Source: Conchocele bisecta (taxonomy: Eukaryota; Mollusca; Bivalvia; Lucinida; Thyasiridae). Taken from it: 64,000 nucleotides of DNA. The DNA is taken from NCBI GenBank assembly GCA_029237695.1, contig CM055269.1:29050956-29114955 (forward strand). Direction: 5' to 3'. Shown here piece by piece: positions 53,376-63,840 of this stretch (the stretch's first letter is position 1; each line of letters starts with the position of its first letter). Both the position numbers and the translations under genes were made by a program. The notes beneath the pieces were generated by a model, which was not told the origin of the DNA, did no database searches, and saw nothing but the letters and a program-made list of their open reading frames with translations.

Positions 53376-53590
53376 CAGTGGAACCTCTCTAAACGGGACA
53401 ACTATAAAACACACGTGGTCATACTTTTGATGAGTTTCTTGGTCATTTATCTCGGGTGATAATGTCTGTTCGCCATCGCAGAGCACACAACTATGGCTCA
53501 GAATGATAAAATGTCTGATTACCGGGAAACCTCTCTAAGCCGGACACCCTGTGGGCCTCCCAGGGTGTCCGGTTTAGAGAGGTTTCACTG
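53376..53590. mobile_element. Family D hairpin MITE, copy 5
   Basis: Flanked by TA on both sides. Hairpin at the right (GACACCCTGTGGGCCTCCCA, AGGGTGTCC). The middle (GATGAGTTTCTTGGTCA) matches copy 3 in reverse. Confidence 0.88.
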
Positions 53591-53592
53591 TA

Positions 53593-54119
53593 TATTATAT
53601 GGCGTAGTGTGGTGGAGGAAGGGATGCTAGTGGTGTCAGAGGGGGGATGATGTAAGTTAACCTACTGGCAGTTTCATCGGCTGACCGAGCGTCCACCACC
53701 TGGTATTGGCCCGACAACAGATTGTTTACCATATCCTTGTAATCAAGGGGCAAACTTCTGCTAAACTTGGCTTCAAAGTCGGCTTTCTATAAAGACACGA
53801 ACGTGGTTTAGACAGCGGTCCCATGTTGTTTTAAAACACCATGTCGTCCGTCTTATTTAGAGATTCCATACCTTAAGACGATGGCTTTAAGGTATTAATT
53901 CTCTAACTGAAACGACAACAATAAAGAACAATATACCCAAATTAGACTTGTGAGTCTAATTTGGGTATCTTGTTCTCTATTGTAAAGATGAAATTAACAC
54001 ACTACATCTTGATAAACTCACGTACACAGTGATTGTCGAGGAGCCTTCAACACGGGACAAACATGTACACCACGACCAGCGGTTGCAGTCCCAAGTAAAA
54101 AGGAATGCAACAATACAAT
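53593..54119. other. Unassigned DNA with hairpins
   Basis: Two hairpins: ATACCTTAAGACGATGGCTTTAAGGTAT region (about 53869) and ATACCCAAATTAGACTTGTG with its inverse (about 53933-53970). No gene. Confidence 0.5.
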
Positions 54120-54628
54120 AGTAGCTAAACGAAACTCCCGTATCGTACGTAGCATATGCTACGGACGGTACGGGAGTGTTGCAGAGTTACTGCTCGCAAC
54201 TAGATAGTCTCTATGCTTTCAGTACCAGTGACCCGGCTATGGCAGACTGACAAATGTCGGACAACGCTGGACAGGCTGTAGGAACGGAGAACACAGACGA
54301 AGGCGGTAATAGAGGAACAGTTCAGCAACCTGTGCGCAGACTTGGACGCCAAAGAAAAGCAGCTTCTAACCAAGATGGAAATTTCCTTCCATAACGCCGG
54401 CGAGGTCATTTCCCATGATATAAACCTGTTGAGTACACACACAGTGTCGATTGGTAACCTCCAGACAGAGGCAGACGACATGTTTGATGCCAACCGCGTT
54501 CTGAACACTACTGATGTTAGTCAACTCAATATTAATTATGAGGATATGCAGCTGGACGTGGTGCGGATCCAGGACAGGAAGCTGTGTCCTATGTATAAAG
54601 CCAATGAACGATCGGTAGAGCTTGTCAA
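54120..54628 (+). pseudogene. Partial duplicate of the TRIM/NHL-like gene
   Basis: Closely matches 44892-45527, including the upstream palindrome CGTATCGTACGTAGCATATG. It lacks the SINE tail and has lost 56 bp between two GCAGACT repeats (present at 45080 and 45136 in the intact copy), which shifts the frame right after the start codon. The rest of the coiled coil is readable from about 54342. Similarity stops at 54628, where the Gypsy LTR begins; the propeller part is not found beyond that element. Confidence 0.88.
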
Positions 54629-54960
54629 TAAATGTAACGTAACGACGTCATATAACGTCACCCTCATCATGGCGGAAACCTGAATTGGATGATAGAAACT
54701 TTAAGTCCGTATCTTGAACATGAGGAACATTGTTATACGATACTTATTGTTCCAGAATCGTGACTGCCTTGGTTGTGTGACTGAGCTTTGGAGAACCCAT
54801 CGAGAGGACGTTGTCCGTACTGTCTTGAATGTTCATTATTTGTGTATATCATTATTTGTAAATACATCATCATTGTAACTATATGCCTTGTTGTCTCTTT
54901 CCACAACGTGCTTGGTGTTCCGACACAACAATGAATAACCCAGTGTCACCCTGGCGTGAC
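54629..54960 (+). mobile_element. Putative 5' LTR of the Gypsy element
   Basis: Starts TGTAACG, ends CGTGACA, short inverted ends as in LTRs, about 332 bp. It begins exactly where the TRIM duplicate ends and is followed at once by a primer binding site. No matching 3' LTR is seen, so the call rests on ends and context. Confidence 0.7.
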
Positions 54961-54979
54961 ATTGGTGTCAGACGTGGGA
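54961..54979 (+). promoter_or_regulatory. tRNA-Leu-type primer binding site
   Basis: TTGGTGTCAGACGTGGGAT differs at one position from the complement of a typical tRNA-Leu 3' end (TGGTGTCAGAAGTGGGAT). It follows the LTR end CA directly. Confidence 0.75.
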
Positions 54980-55858
54980 TTATAGTTTATTGGGAACAAC
55001 AAGGATGGTGTGGAGAGGACCACAGGGTCATTACTGGTGAAAATCAGTAACATGGGATAGGTTTACTCTTGTCCGAGACGTCCATCAATGTAGGGATTTA
55101 ACAAGGATAAGTGTTACCCCTGTCCATCTTACTGAGATATATACCCCAGTACATATACATAATATCTTGCAATATAATCCGTTATAATTTATTAATATAA
55201 TTTATTAATCCACCACATGATCTGCGAGCCATGTACAGGTATTAGCCTCACTACCAAGACGTGCGGCAAGCTGTACACCTCGACGCTAAGGTAAGTCTCT
55301 TTCACCCTTTCGTTTGGCAAAACATTATTAAAACTGTAATCTGACAGTGATGAGGCACAACGCGTATCCATAAAATAGGGGTCATTCTAGTTGGTTGGGT
55401 TTGATCTGAGACAGATTCACTAATTTCCTGGTTATAACATTAGACCCAGGGTCCATTTTGTTGGTGTGTGGTTAATCGCTTTACAACTCTAGCATAACTG
55501 ACCATCTAATGTGTTTTTCTTGTATGGGAAATTTCCCATAATTGTAAATACTAGTCGTGGGAAGATGACGTATATCCCCAAATTCCTCACAATATGGGAC
55601 GCAATATGAGATAGGTGAGACGGTGACATATAACTTAAATTCCCCACCAGTGTAAATACGTGTTGGACTAGGATTAGTCGGGTGGGAAGGAACACAATAC
55701 ATACCGGATTTGACATTACCCAATAAGGCGTGAATCGGGTTGAGACTCGCACAGTCCTCGTGACAGTAGTGCTGAGACCCCGTATTCCAAAGAGCTGTAC
55801 ATAGTATACTCCGCCTCGTGACTAAGTGACTAATTTGTTGAGACAATAAAAGGCAATC
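54980..55858 (+). other. Gypsy leader region
   Basis: No frame until the gag ATG. A splice-donor-like AAGGTAAGTC is present at about 55289; its use is unknown. Confidence 0.5.
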
Positions 55859-57290
55859 ATGTCGACCATTAAAGAGTTAATGAACATTGGCAAAGAATTA
55901 GGCTTAACTGGGATGGAGTTAAGGTCCTTTGTGAAAGAAGAGCAAGATAGAGAGAGAGAATATACTAGTAGAAAGGCAGGCTGAGAAAGATAGGATTGAG
56001 GCTAAAAGACAGGCTGAGAAAGATAGTCTTGATGCTGACAGACTAGCAAAAGAGGTAGATAGACTGACTGAGAAAGATAGGCTTGAGGCTGACAGACTAG
56101 CAAAAGAGGTAGAAAGACAGAAAGAGAAAGATAAGCTTGAGGCAGACAGATTAATGGAGGAACGAGAAATGGAAAAGGTAAGAATAGATTTGCAAGTGAC
56201 AAACGTTAGATTGGAGTACGAATGTAAAATTCGTGAGTTAGAGACAACGCAGAAAGTTGGATAGCGAAGGCAGAAATGGGAATATCGGATAATTATAGTC
56301 CAGTAGTTGAGCATAGGGTGCCACAAGGTCCAAAGTTACCGTATTTTTATCAAGATAAGGACAATATGGATAGTTATCTGGCACGGTTTGAACGTTACTC
56401 GGAAGTGCAAGGTTGGCCGAAAGATCAGTGGTCATTACACCTTAGCACAGTATTAAGGGGCAAAGCTCTAGATGTTTACTCCCGTTTATCGTTGGAAGAT
56501 GCTCTTGATTATGACACATTGAAGACAGCCTTGCTCAAAAGGTTTGACTTAACCGTAGAAGGGTTCAAGAAGCAATTTAAGAACGGTAAGCCAGAACAGG
56601 GTGAGACATTTGTGCGATATATCAACAGGGCTAAGAGTTATCTTGATAGGTGATTTGAACTAGGCAAAGTTGAACGCACTTATGAACGCGTGGTAGATTT
56701 CTTGCTCATGGATCAGTTACTAAGCACTTGCAGTCGTGACTTGTACGTTTTTCTTAAGGAAAATGTCGTTAGCAAAGTACATAAGATGACAGTGCAAGCT
56801 GACTTCTTTGCAGAAGCCAGAAGCGGTACAAAGTACGTAGTACAAAGAAAGAACCGAGACAATAGAGCGAAACGTGAGAATCGTAACAGGTTATGAGAGG
56901 AAGGTGAACGGTCAAGGTGAGAAATATCGAGGCAATGACAGATCTCGTAACTATGGTAGAGAGAGAAGTGGCGAGAGAAGTGGAGATAGTAGTAGGGAAA
57001 GGTACAGAGACAATGACAGACGTACATTACATGTTACCATTGTGGAGGTCAATGTCATGTAGCTCCAGACTGCCCAAGAAGAGGTCACATGCATCGAGCT
57101 GCAGCCCTGGAGGAAAGTTATACGGGTGCCTATGGGCAAAAGAAGGTAAGCTTTGCAGGCACCGGCGACGAACCAGACAATGAGGATGCAATACGTAGAG
57201 GCATGAGTAGAGGCAGGAGCAGGGGCAGAGGGCGTTATCACCACCATGGAAGAGGCAGAGGACGCCCCTTTTCCCCACCTATAGATCAGG
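55859..57290 (+). pseudogene. Gypsy gag (capsid and nucleocapsid), frameshifted
   Basis: Begins ATG at 55859 (MSTIKELMNIGKELGLTG). A repetitive Lys/Glu-rich coiled-coil segment of about 33-bp repeats follows (55975-56150), in which the frame breaks. The capsid part is at 56276-56653 (LPYFYQDKDNMDSYLARFER and KALDVYSRLS), with a stop at 56652-56654, and continues to 56896. A CCHC zinc knuckle (CYHCGGQCHVAPDC) lies at about 57032-57073 in another frame. It would package element RNA. Confidence 0.85.
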
Positions 57291-57297
57291 GTAATGT

Positions 57298-57909
57298 TTG
57301 TATTGTAGAGACAACCAGACCAAAGATGACGATGAAATCACTATGATATGCGCAGGTAAGGAAGTTTACCAGAGTCCGAAGGTTGTAGGATGCAAATTTT
57401 CCCGTGCGAAATTACCAGTGGCAGAAGGTTTGTTGAATGGGAAAGTGGTGACGGTGATGCGTACGGTGATGTGTGATACAGGTTGCACGGGTGTAGTGGT
57501 GAGAAAGGAACTAGTACATCCTGATAAGTTTCTGAGGAGGGGGGCCACATGTATGCTAGTAGACAAGAGACGCTTGAGTGAGGTACCAGTAGCGAAAATC
57601 ACCATTGACTCCCAATTTTTTAAAGGAGAGACCGAAGCACTGTGCATGGAAGAAACTATGTACGACGTAACGATCGGGAACATAGATGTGTCACAACGTC
57701 CTGTATTAAATGATTTCAAAGGCGCAACCACGTTAGCAGTTGAAACGCGTTCACAGGTTTTGAAACGCGATGAATCGTATCGGAAACTGCGGGTACCGGA
57801 AGCCGTATCGCACGTTTCACGTAGTGAGTTCAATGAACAACAAACAAGCGACGTTACGTTAACGTCATTGCACACTATCGCAAAAAAACGGAAACGTGAA
57901 ACATTCTAA
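57298..57909 (+). pseudogene. Gypsy aspartic protease and downstream linker
   Basis: A 203-codon open frame. The retropepsin motif is MCDTGCTGVVVRKEL at about 57469-57515, with Cys in place of the usual Ser/Ala after DTG. The downstream part, from about 57740, has no recognised domain and leads into the integrase. The next frame is shifted. Cleaves the element polyprotein in active relatives. Confidence 0.75.
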
Positions 57910-59090
57910 GAACGGTAACGTTACGTCATTTATGTACCGAAAAGATTTACTGTATCGACAGTTTGAGACGACAAGTAGCAAAATAAAATACTATCAATTA
58001 GTCGTTCCGGAAAAACTTAGACAGACCGTGTTAAAGGTGGCACATGAATCTATTATGTCAGAGCACTTAGGAGTAAAGAAAACAACAAACCGCGTTTTGG
58101 CAGACTTTTTCTGGCCTGGCGTGTCCGGAGATGTGACACGATACTGCAGGTCATGCGACATTTGTCAACGAACAATATCGAAGGGTCATGTAACAAAGGC
58201 GCCGCTGGGCAACATGCCACTAATTGACACGCCATTCAAACGCGTAGCCGTAGACATCGTAAGACCGATTTATCCAGCAACGGATAATACAAATCGGTAT
58301 CTTCCTACGCCGGTAGATTACGCTACACGATATCCAGAGGCAGTACCATTACCGAGTATCGAAGCAGAACGAGTAGCTGAGGCACTCGTAGACATGTTCA
58401 GTCGATTAGGAATTCCTGAGGAATTATTGACTGATTGCGGATCTTAATTTACGTCGAACGTAATGCAGGAGGTCAGTAGGCTGTTATCACTGAGACAACT
58501 TACTACTACTCCCTACCATCATATGTGCAACGGGTTGGTGGAGAGATTCAACGGTACATTGAAGCAGATGCTTAAACGCATGGCGAGTGAGCGTCCCAAA
58601 GATTTGGATAAGTACATTAACGCGTTGCTGTTCGCGTATCACGAGGTTCCAAAGGAGAGCCTAGTATACTTCCCATTCGAACTACTATATGGGAGAACAT
58701 TCAGAGGTCATGAGTGTTCTCAAGGATCTGTGGTCTGAGAAAGAACTTGATGAAAACGTTAAAACTACATACCAGTACGTACTGGATCTCGGACAGAAAC
58801 TCGAGCAAACCTGTGAAATCGCGAGAGAAAATCTCAAGAAATCGAGCAAGCGGTACGCGAAGTACTATGACAGGAAAGCGCGTGACCGGAAGTATAAGGA
58901 GAGTGACCAGGTGTTAGTACTACTCCCCACTGATAGGAACAAATTGTTACTCCAATGGAAAGGTCCATACCCTATAGTGGAAGTACTAAATAACTGGGAT
59001 TATAGGATCGACATGAAGGGGAAACTGAAAACATTCCATGTCAACATGTTGAAGCGCTATGAAGAGCGTACACCTCAAAGCCCAGGGAAG
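57910..59090 (+). pseudogene. Gypsy integrase with zinc-binding, core and GPY domains
   Basis: The HHCC zinc-binding domain is seen as AHESIMSEHLG and CRSCDICQRT (about 58040-58170). The catalytic core has VAVDIVRPIYPATDN at about 58250 (first Asp), then LLTDCGS followed by a stop at 58444 (second Asp region). HHMCNGLVERFNGTLKQML at about 58519 carries the conserved Glu. After a frame change a GPY-type domain follows (LQWKGPYPIVEVLNNWDYRI at about 58953). It is encoded before the reverse transcriptase, unlike ordinary Gypsy elements. At least two breaks; inactive. Confidence 0.9.
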
Positions 59091-59600
59091 ATACTAGCCG
59101 TCATAAACACGGCGGTAATTGACGACATAATTAACGGGAACTCGGGTACAGGGGAGTGTAGTGCCGATGAGCACATGCCGTGTCATATGTGGACACAGGA
59201 ATCGATTGACAGGGAGGACTTAGCCCTAGGGTTGTCCAAGGACCAAAAAGTAGAAGTACAAAGGGTGCTTAAGGAATTTGAGCACGTACTGACTGATATA
59301 CCAGGGCGCACCCATGTAGAGATTCATGAATTAAATTGTCCACCTCAGACCCATTACGGATAAAAGGTTATCCCATCCCGTGCAAAGTTCGTGACATAGA
59401 CAGACATGAGGCAGTAGACAGTTTGAAGCTAGAAGTATTCGAAACTTCTAAGTATCTATGTTCATACCCAGTCGTGCGAGTTAGGAAGAAGAACGCAGAG
59501 AGAAGACGGAATTTATTCCATAGACGGACAAATAACAATCGGAGCCATCAGTAGCTCAGACAATGTGGGTGCAGATTATTTGAGTAGGATCAAAGTCTTA
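59091..59600 (+). pseudogene. Gypsy reverse transcriptase N-part and RNase H end, internally deleted
   Basis: The RT lead region is LSKDQKVEVQRVLKEFEHVL and TDIPGRTHVEIHEL (59236-59330), then GYPIPC and VRVRKKN (to about 59500). Next comes the terminal RNase H motif DNVGADYLSRI at about 59559-59591, in another frame. The RT palm with its YxDD box and most of RNase H are missing, so a deletion of well over 1 kb relative to intact relatives is inferred. No 3' LTR follows. Confidence 0.85.
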
Positions 59601-60419
59601 GACCACACACCATAGCCGAGATCCTGGGGCACAAAAAGTAAAAGTCGTGATTACCGCTAAGTGTTCCACACTTTTATTGTTATAAACATTTTCACATGGA
59701 TTGAAAATGAAATTCTGGTAAATGTTAACAACCGTCACACAGCATGAAATATAAATGGCCATTGGACAGTTGAAAAGGGATTTACAGTAAGCATGGTATA
59801 CCAAGTACACATGTGTCGGATGAAGTCTGCAATTTGCCTACCAGGTATTTGCTGATTTTGCAGCAAAAGAATGATATTTCCTTAATACATGCTGTATGTA
59901 GCCAACGTCCAGTGGGTTAGCTGAGCGAACAATAATCATTGTGAAACACAGTTTCTTAAAAACAAAAGATGAATGTACAGACCTATATTTGGGTACACTG
60001 AAATATCGAAACTCCCTTAATCGGCACGGAATGGTCACCTGCACAGTTATTGATGGGGCAGCGGCTTCTATCCAGTTTACTGACCACTTGTGAGCAGGTA
60101 TTACTAATAAATGCTTCGATTTGTGACAAAATCAGATCCAGTCATCAATAGAGCAAGAAACGCTATAATAAAAGCATAGTAGCTTTAAAATTAAAAGAGT
60201 TAAGCATTGGCCTCCATAAAGACAGCAACTTGTTGAGATCAGTTGCAGTCTGCTTGCACAATGTCAGCTCTTACATTGTACAGACTGCAGATGGTGCATC
60301 ATATCGCCGTAACAGACACTTGCACATGACAGCAAGGGAGAATATGAGTATGTACCTTCGCAATGCAATAGACCAAGACATTTGTATACACTTTATTGGA
60401 TAAAATGGATGATTTCCCA
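59601..60419. other. Unassigned DNA right of the Gypsy element
   Basis: No gene. The interrupted TRIM/NHL duplicate does not resume here. Confidence 0.5.
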
Positions 60420-61410
60420 TGTTATATATTCTTATTTTAAAGGAAAACACATGTGCTGACCAAGATATCATTTGAAGAAACATAACTATAAGCCACAACA
60501 ATGCGTAATTATATAATACAACAATACGTAATGCATGTAAATCCTTGAAGTGGCAATGTATGTGACACACTTATTTCCAGCGGCCATTTTGAAGATAATG
60601 GTGTCTGGTACTACAGTACTAGATAGCAATAATCTCAACAGTTTGTGTTCATTGTATTATGAGTATAAGCAGAAGAAACATACACAATATCACCACTGCA
60701 TTAAACATGTACAATAAATATTAGATTATCAAGTTTACATGGCGGCCATTTTAAAAATAAAATGGCCACCATTTCAAAATATACTGAAATAATTATGCCA
60801 ATATTTCTTATCCATAATAAATAATAATAAAAAACACCACATATAATGACGTTGACGTTAAATATAAATTAATTTCAATGGCAACCATTTTGAAATTCAA
60901 AATGGCGGCCATGCCACTCTTAAGAAATGGGACAAACTATAGTTTTGTATTATATTGTATATATATATGATTTCAAGTAACCACACACGTTCCAATCACA
61001 ATATCATTTGAAAGAACATAACTACAGCCACAGAAATACTAGAAAGTGTAACAAATCTTTGATGTGGCGATGTACATAACACACTTAGTTTTGGTGGCAT
61101 TTGGAAGATAAAGATTACTCGTAGCACAATACCATTTAGCAATAATCGAAGCAGACCGTGTTCAAAGAAATACGAGTATAACCAGAAGGAAAATACAAAA
61201 TGTTACCACGACATTCAAACATGTACAATAAATACTGGATTTCCAAGTTTTATAATGGCGGCCATTTTGAAAACCAAAATGGCTCGTGTCTCAAAATGTA
61301 TTGAACTCACTCTGCCAATATGTATTGTCCATAATAAAGTGTTTTTCGCTGCAAAAACACCACACATAACGACTTTGACCTCGAAATATAAATTTCAATG
61401 GCGGCCATAT
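60420..61410. repeat. About 530-bp tandem duplication with GGCGGCCATTTTGAAA motifs
   Basis: Two diverged copies: ATATCATTTGA-GAACATAACTA at about 60465 and 60999, GACACACTTA/AACACACTTA at about 60562 and 61078, and ATGTACAATAAATA at about 60708 and 61224. Each contains GCGGCCATTTT hairpins with AAAATGGC. Related to 48110-48860 in opposite orientation. Confidence 0.75.
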
Positions 61411-62310
61411 GGCTTATAGAAAACAAGAAACGAGGCAAAGCCACGAAGGCCAGGTTTTTTCCAAGCATGGACACTTGGATAACATAATTATACCCACTTT
61501 TTGTAGACTAGATGGCCGTGGCCTGTATGTCGCGCCTTGGGGCAAGGCATGGACACTAAAAAAATAGATATAGTAGATGGAAAAACTTTAACGAAAAAAC
61601 TTTAACCGGACACACGGACGTACGGACGGACGGACGTATGCCAAAATGCGGACGATATCGCGCTTTCCGCAAGCGGGTGCGATAATGATAAACACCCATG
61701 TGAAGTATCAAGGTAATGGGTGAAGCAGTTGCAGAGATATAGAGTACAGGAAAAAACTTTAACAAATAAATTCAAAGTAATTTGACCTTGACATTGCGCA
61801 CAGGGGCCGCACGGTTGGGGGTTATAATGAAAATATGGACGATGATAAACACCCATGTGAAGTTTCAAGGTAATGGGCGAAGCAGTTGCAGAGATATAGT
61901 ATAACGAAAAAGTTTTAACCAAAAAATTTAACCAGACGTACGTTAAAAAGTTAACGTTGAAAATGGCTAAGTCAATTACGTAGAAATAATAGGTGAAGGT
62001 AAAAAAATAGTCACATGTTGGATAGTTGTATGTGGTAGGCACCCCTTGGTTATGAAGCTGTGAAAGTTTGGTGGTCCTAGGTGGTACAGTACCAGAGAAA
62101 TGGATTTAAACACGAAAACTTAACATTGTAAACGCGAAAACTTAACATTGAAAATGGCTAAGTCGACTACGCAGAAAAAATGGGTCAAGTTAAAAAAAAA
62201 GTAACATGTTGGATAGTGATATGTGGTGGGCACCCCTTGATTATGAAGCTGTGAAAGTTTGGTGGTCCTAGGTGGTACAGTAACAAAGAAATGGAGTCAA
62301 ACACGAAAAC
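61411..62310. repeat. Paired direct repeats (GATAAACACCCATGTGAAGT and AAAATGGCTAAGT units)
   Basis: GATAAACACCCATGTGAAGT then ATCAAGGTAATGGG occurs at about 61687 and 61844. A 175-bp unit with AAAATGGCTAAGTC and GGCACCCCTTG.TTATGAAGC occurs at about 61961 and 62150. CGGACGGACGGACG at about 61619 resembles the GACGCC-bearing insertion family at 14-17 kb. No gene. Confidence 0.75.
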
Positions 62311-62327
62311 TTAACATTGATTGTGGA

Positions 62328-62390
62328 TGCCGCCCGCCGCCCCCCGACCCGCCCGCCGCCGCCCGCCCGCCCGCCCGCCCGCCCGGCTTT
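62328..62390. repeat. GC-rich (CCCG)n tract
   Basis: GCCGCCCGCCGCC followed by repeats of CCCG, then GGCTTTCGCCAATCCAATAG. Similar to the shorter tract at 15278-15300. Confidence 0.85.
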
Positions 62391-62610
62391 CGCCAATCCA
62401 ATAGCCTGGATTTTTTTCAAAAAACATGGCTAAAAATGGAACCAACCCAAGTTGTGTTGTATGTGGTATATAGATGAAATAAACCTTGATCCACACAATG
62501 TAGCAAAAAAGACCTAAAATAACGACATAACAGTATACACCATACGAGCGCATTAATGCTGATACACATCGTTTGATTATACAGTAACATCCGTGAAAAA
62601 ATATAGATCA

Positions 62611-62721
62611 GAGCCCGGTTGCTCATAACCTCTGTTAGCTTAACAGACAGTTAAATCCTTAACATTGTTAAGGATTTAACAGTCTGTTAAGCTAACAGAG
62701 GGGCTTTCAGCAACTGAGCCC
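62611..62721. mobile_element. GGGCCCGGTTGCTCAAA palindromic MITE, copy 2
   Basis: Diverged copy of 5460-5568 with ends GAGCCCGGTTGCTCA and CAGCAACTGAGCCC and the same GTTAGCTTAACAGAC core. Confidence 0.85.
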
Positions 62722-62991
62722 AGGCAGTAGCATGCAATTTGTCCTCAATTGCAGGCCACAAATACGCAATGTTTTCAATTGAGCGCCATGCAGGGCCAAC
62801 AATAAAACATGTATGAGACAAGCCATGCGATTTTGTACCCGAGATGATGTGCGATTTTTCTCGAAAACTCTCTAGTTTAGAGAAACTGTGATACATTGTG
62901 TAAATCGAGTCGCAAATTGACGACATTTTCATAGCAAATGTGGAATTCTATTCTGCAGTTGCTTAGAACATTTCGTCAACTTTCAACTTGA
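62722..62991. other. Unassigned DNA
   Basis: Nothing recognised. Confidence 0.5.
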
Positions 62992-63597
62992 TTTACGGAA
63001 ATTATCAAAATATTTGTAAATGGGATATCGCACATATTCTTCGGTACAGAATCACATGGCGTTTGGTCTCAGAGAGATAAGATACTGTATATCGTTGTAT
63101 ACATTTATTGTTTTCTCCACACACACATCAGGGCTTGAGATCTCTGCAGAGAACACTTCGATGTATTACACTGTGCTTAATATGCACTAAATATGTACGC
63201 AATGAATAAACTAACATTTGTGTTGACTTAATAGTACACTGTACATGAAAATTGATTTCAGCATTGGCCGATTGCTGTCAGAAAATAAATATACAAGTAC
63301 AGTGTGTATCATATTAACCCTTTCAACACTACATACCCATACAGTGGCATTAGTAAAAAAAGTAGATCCAGATGAGCCGGCTCGTGACGAGCCGTCTCAT
63401 CAGGATCTGCACTTTTTGCAAGTAATGTTCATATTTTTGAGAACAAAAACACCACATATTCATAAATAAACTAGTCTTAAAATCATTTCGTGACGATTGG
63501 ATTGGTTGCAAAATTAGCATATGAAAATCCATTCCAAAGGGTTAAATCATCACGCGAGTAAGAGCATCCATATAGCACCCATATCACTTGTGAATAT
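62992..63597 (+). repeat. Dispersed repeat R63, copy 2 (no MITE)
   Basis: Collinear with 49775-50617 but with CCCATACAGTGGCATTAG where copy 1 carries the family D MITE. Contains the GAGCCGGCTCGTGACGAGCC hairpin. Non-coding. Confidence 0.88.
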
Positions 63598-63608
63598 TGC
63601 ATTTGTCT

Positions 63609-63840
63609 ATGCGAAATGGTCCATTATTTCTTGTATATCCACTTTCAAAACACATACTCCATCATCAATGTTCATGTCGTAAACCATGGCGCTTAACAGC
63701 ACTCGGCGCTGATATGGTGTTCTGAGATTCATTCAAGCATTGCATGTATATGTCTACCCTGCCTGTAGCTTTGGTGTTGGTTTCCGCAATAAACACTTCA
63801 TGTTGTAGTTGGATCGCTGCCTCCATTCTGTCCAGGCGCC
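63609..63840 (-). other. Possible terminal exon(s) of an unknown gene
   Basis: On the minus strand an acceptor-like TATATTGCAG at about 63850-63841 precedes an open stretch reading GRLDRMEAAIQLQHEVFIAE. About 110 bp on, a second frame reads RRVLLSAMVYDMNIDDGVCV and stops at about 63609. The composition looks coding, but the two frames are out of register and no domain is recognised. Confidence 0.2.

Noticed and set aside
55919..56326. Minus-strand 135-aa Leu/Ser-rich ORF
   Set aside because: Antisense of the repetitive Lys/Glu coiled-coil part of the Gypsy gag.
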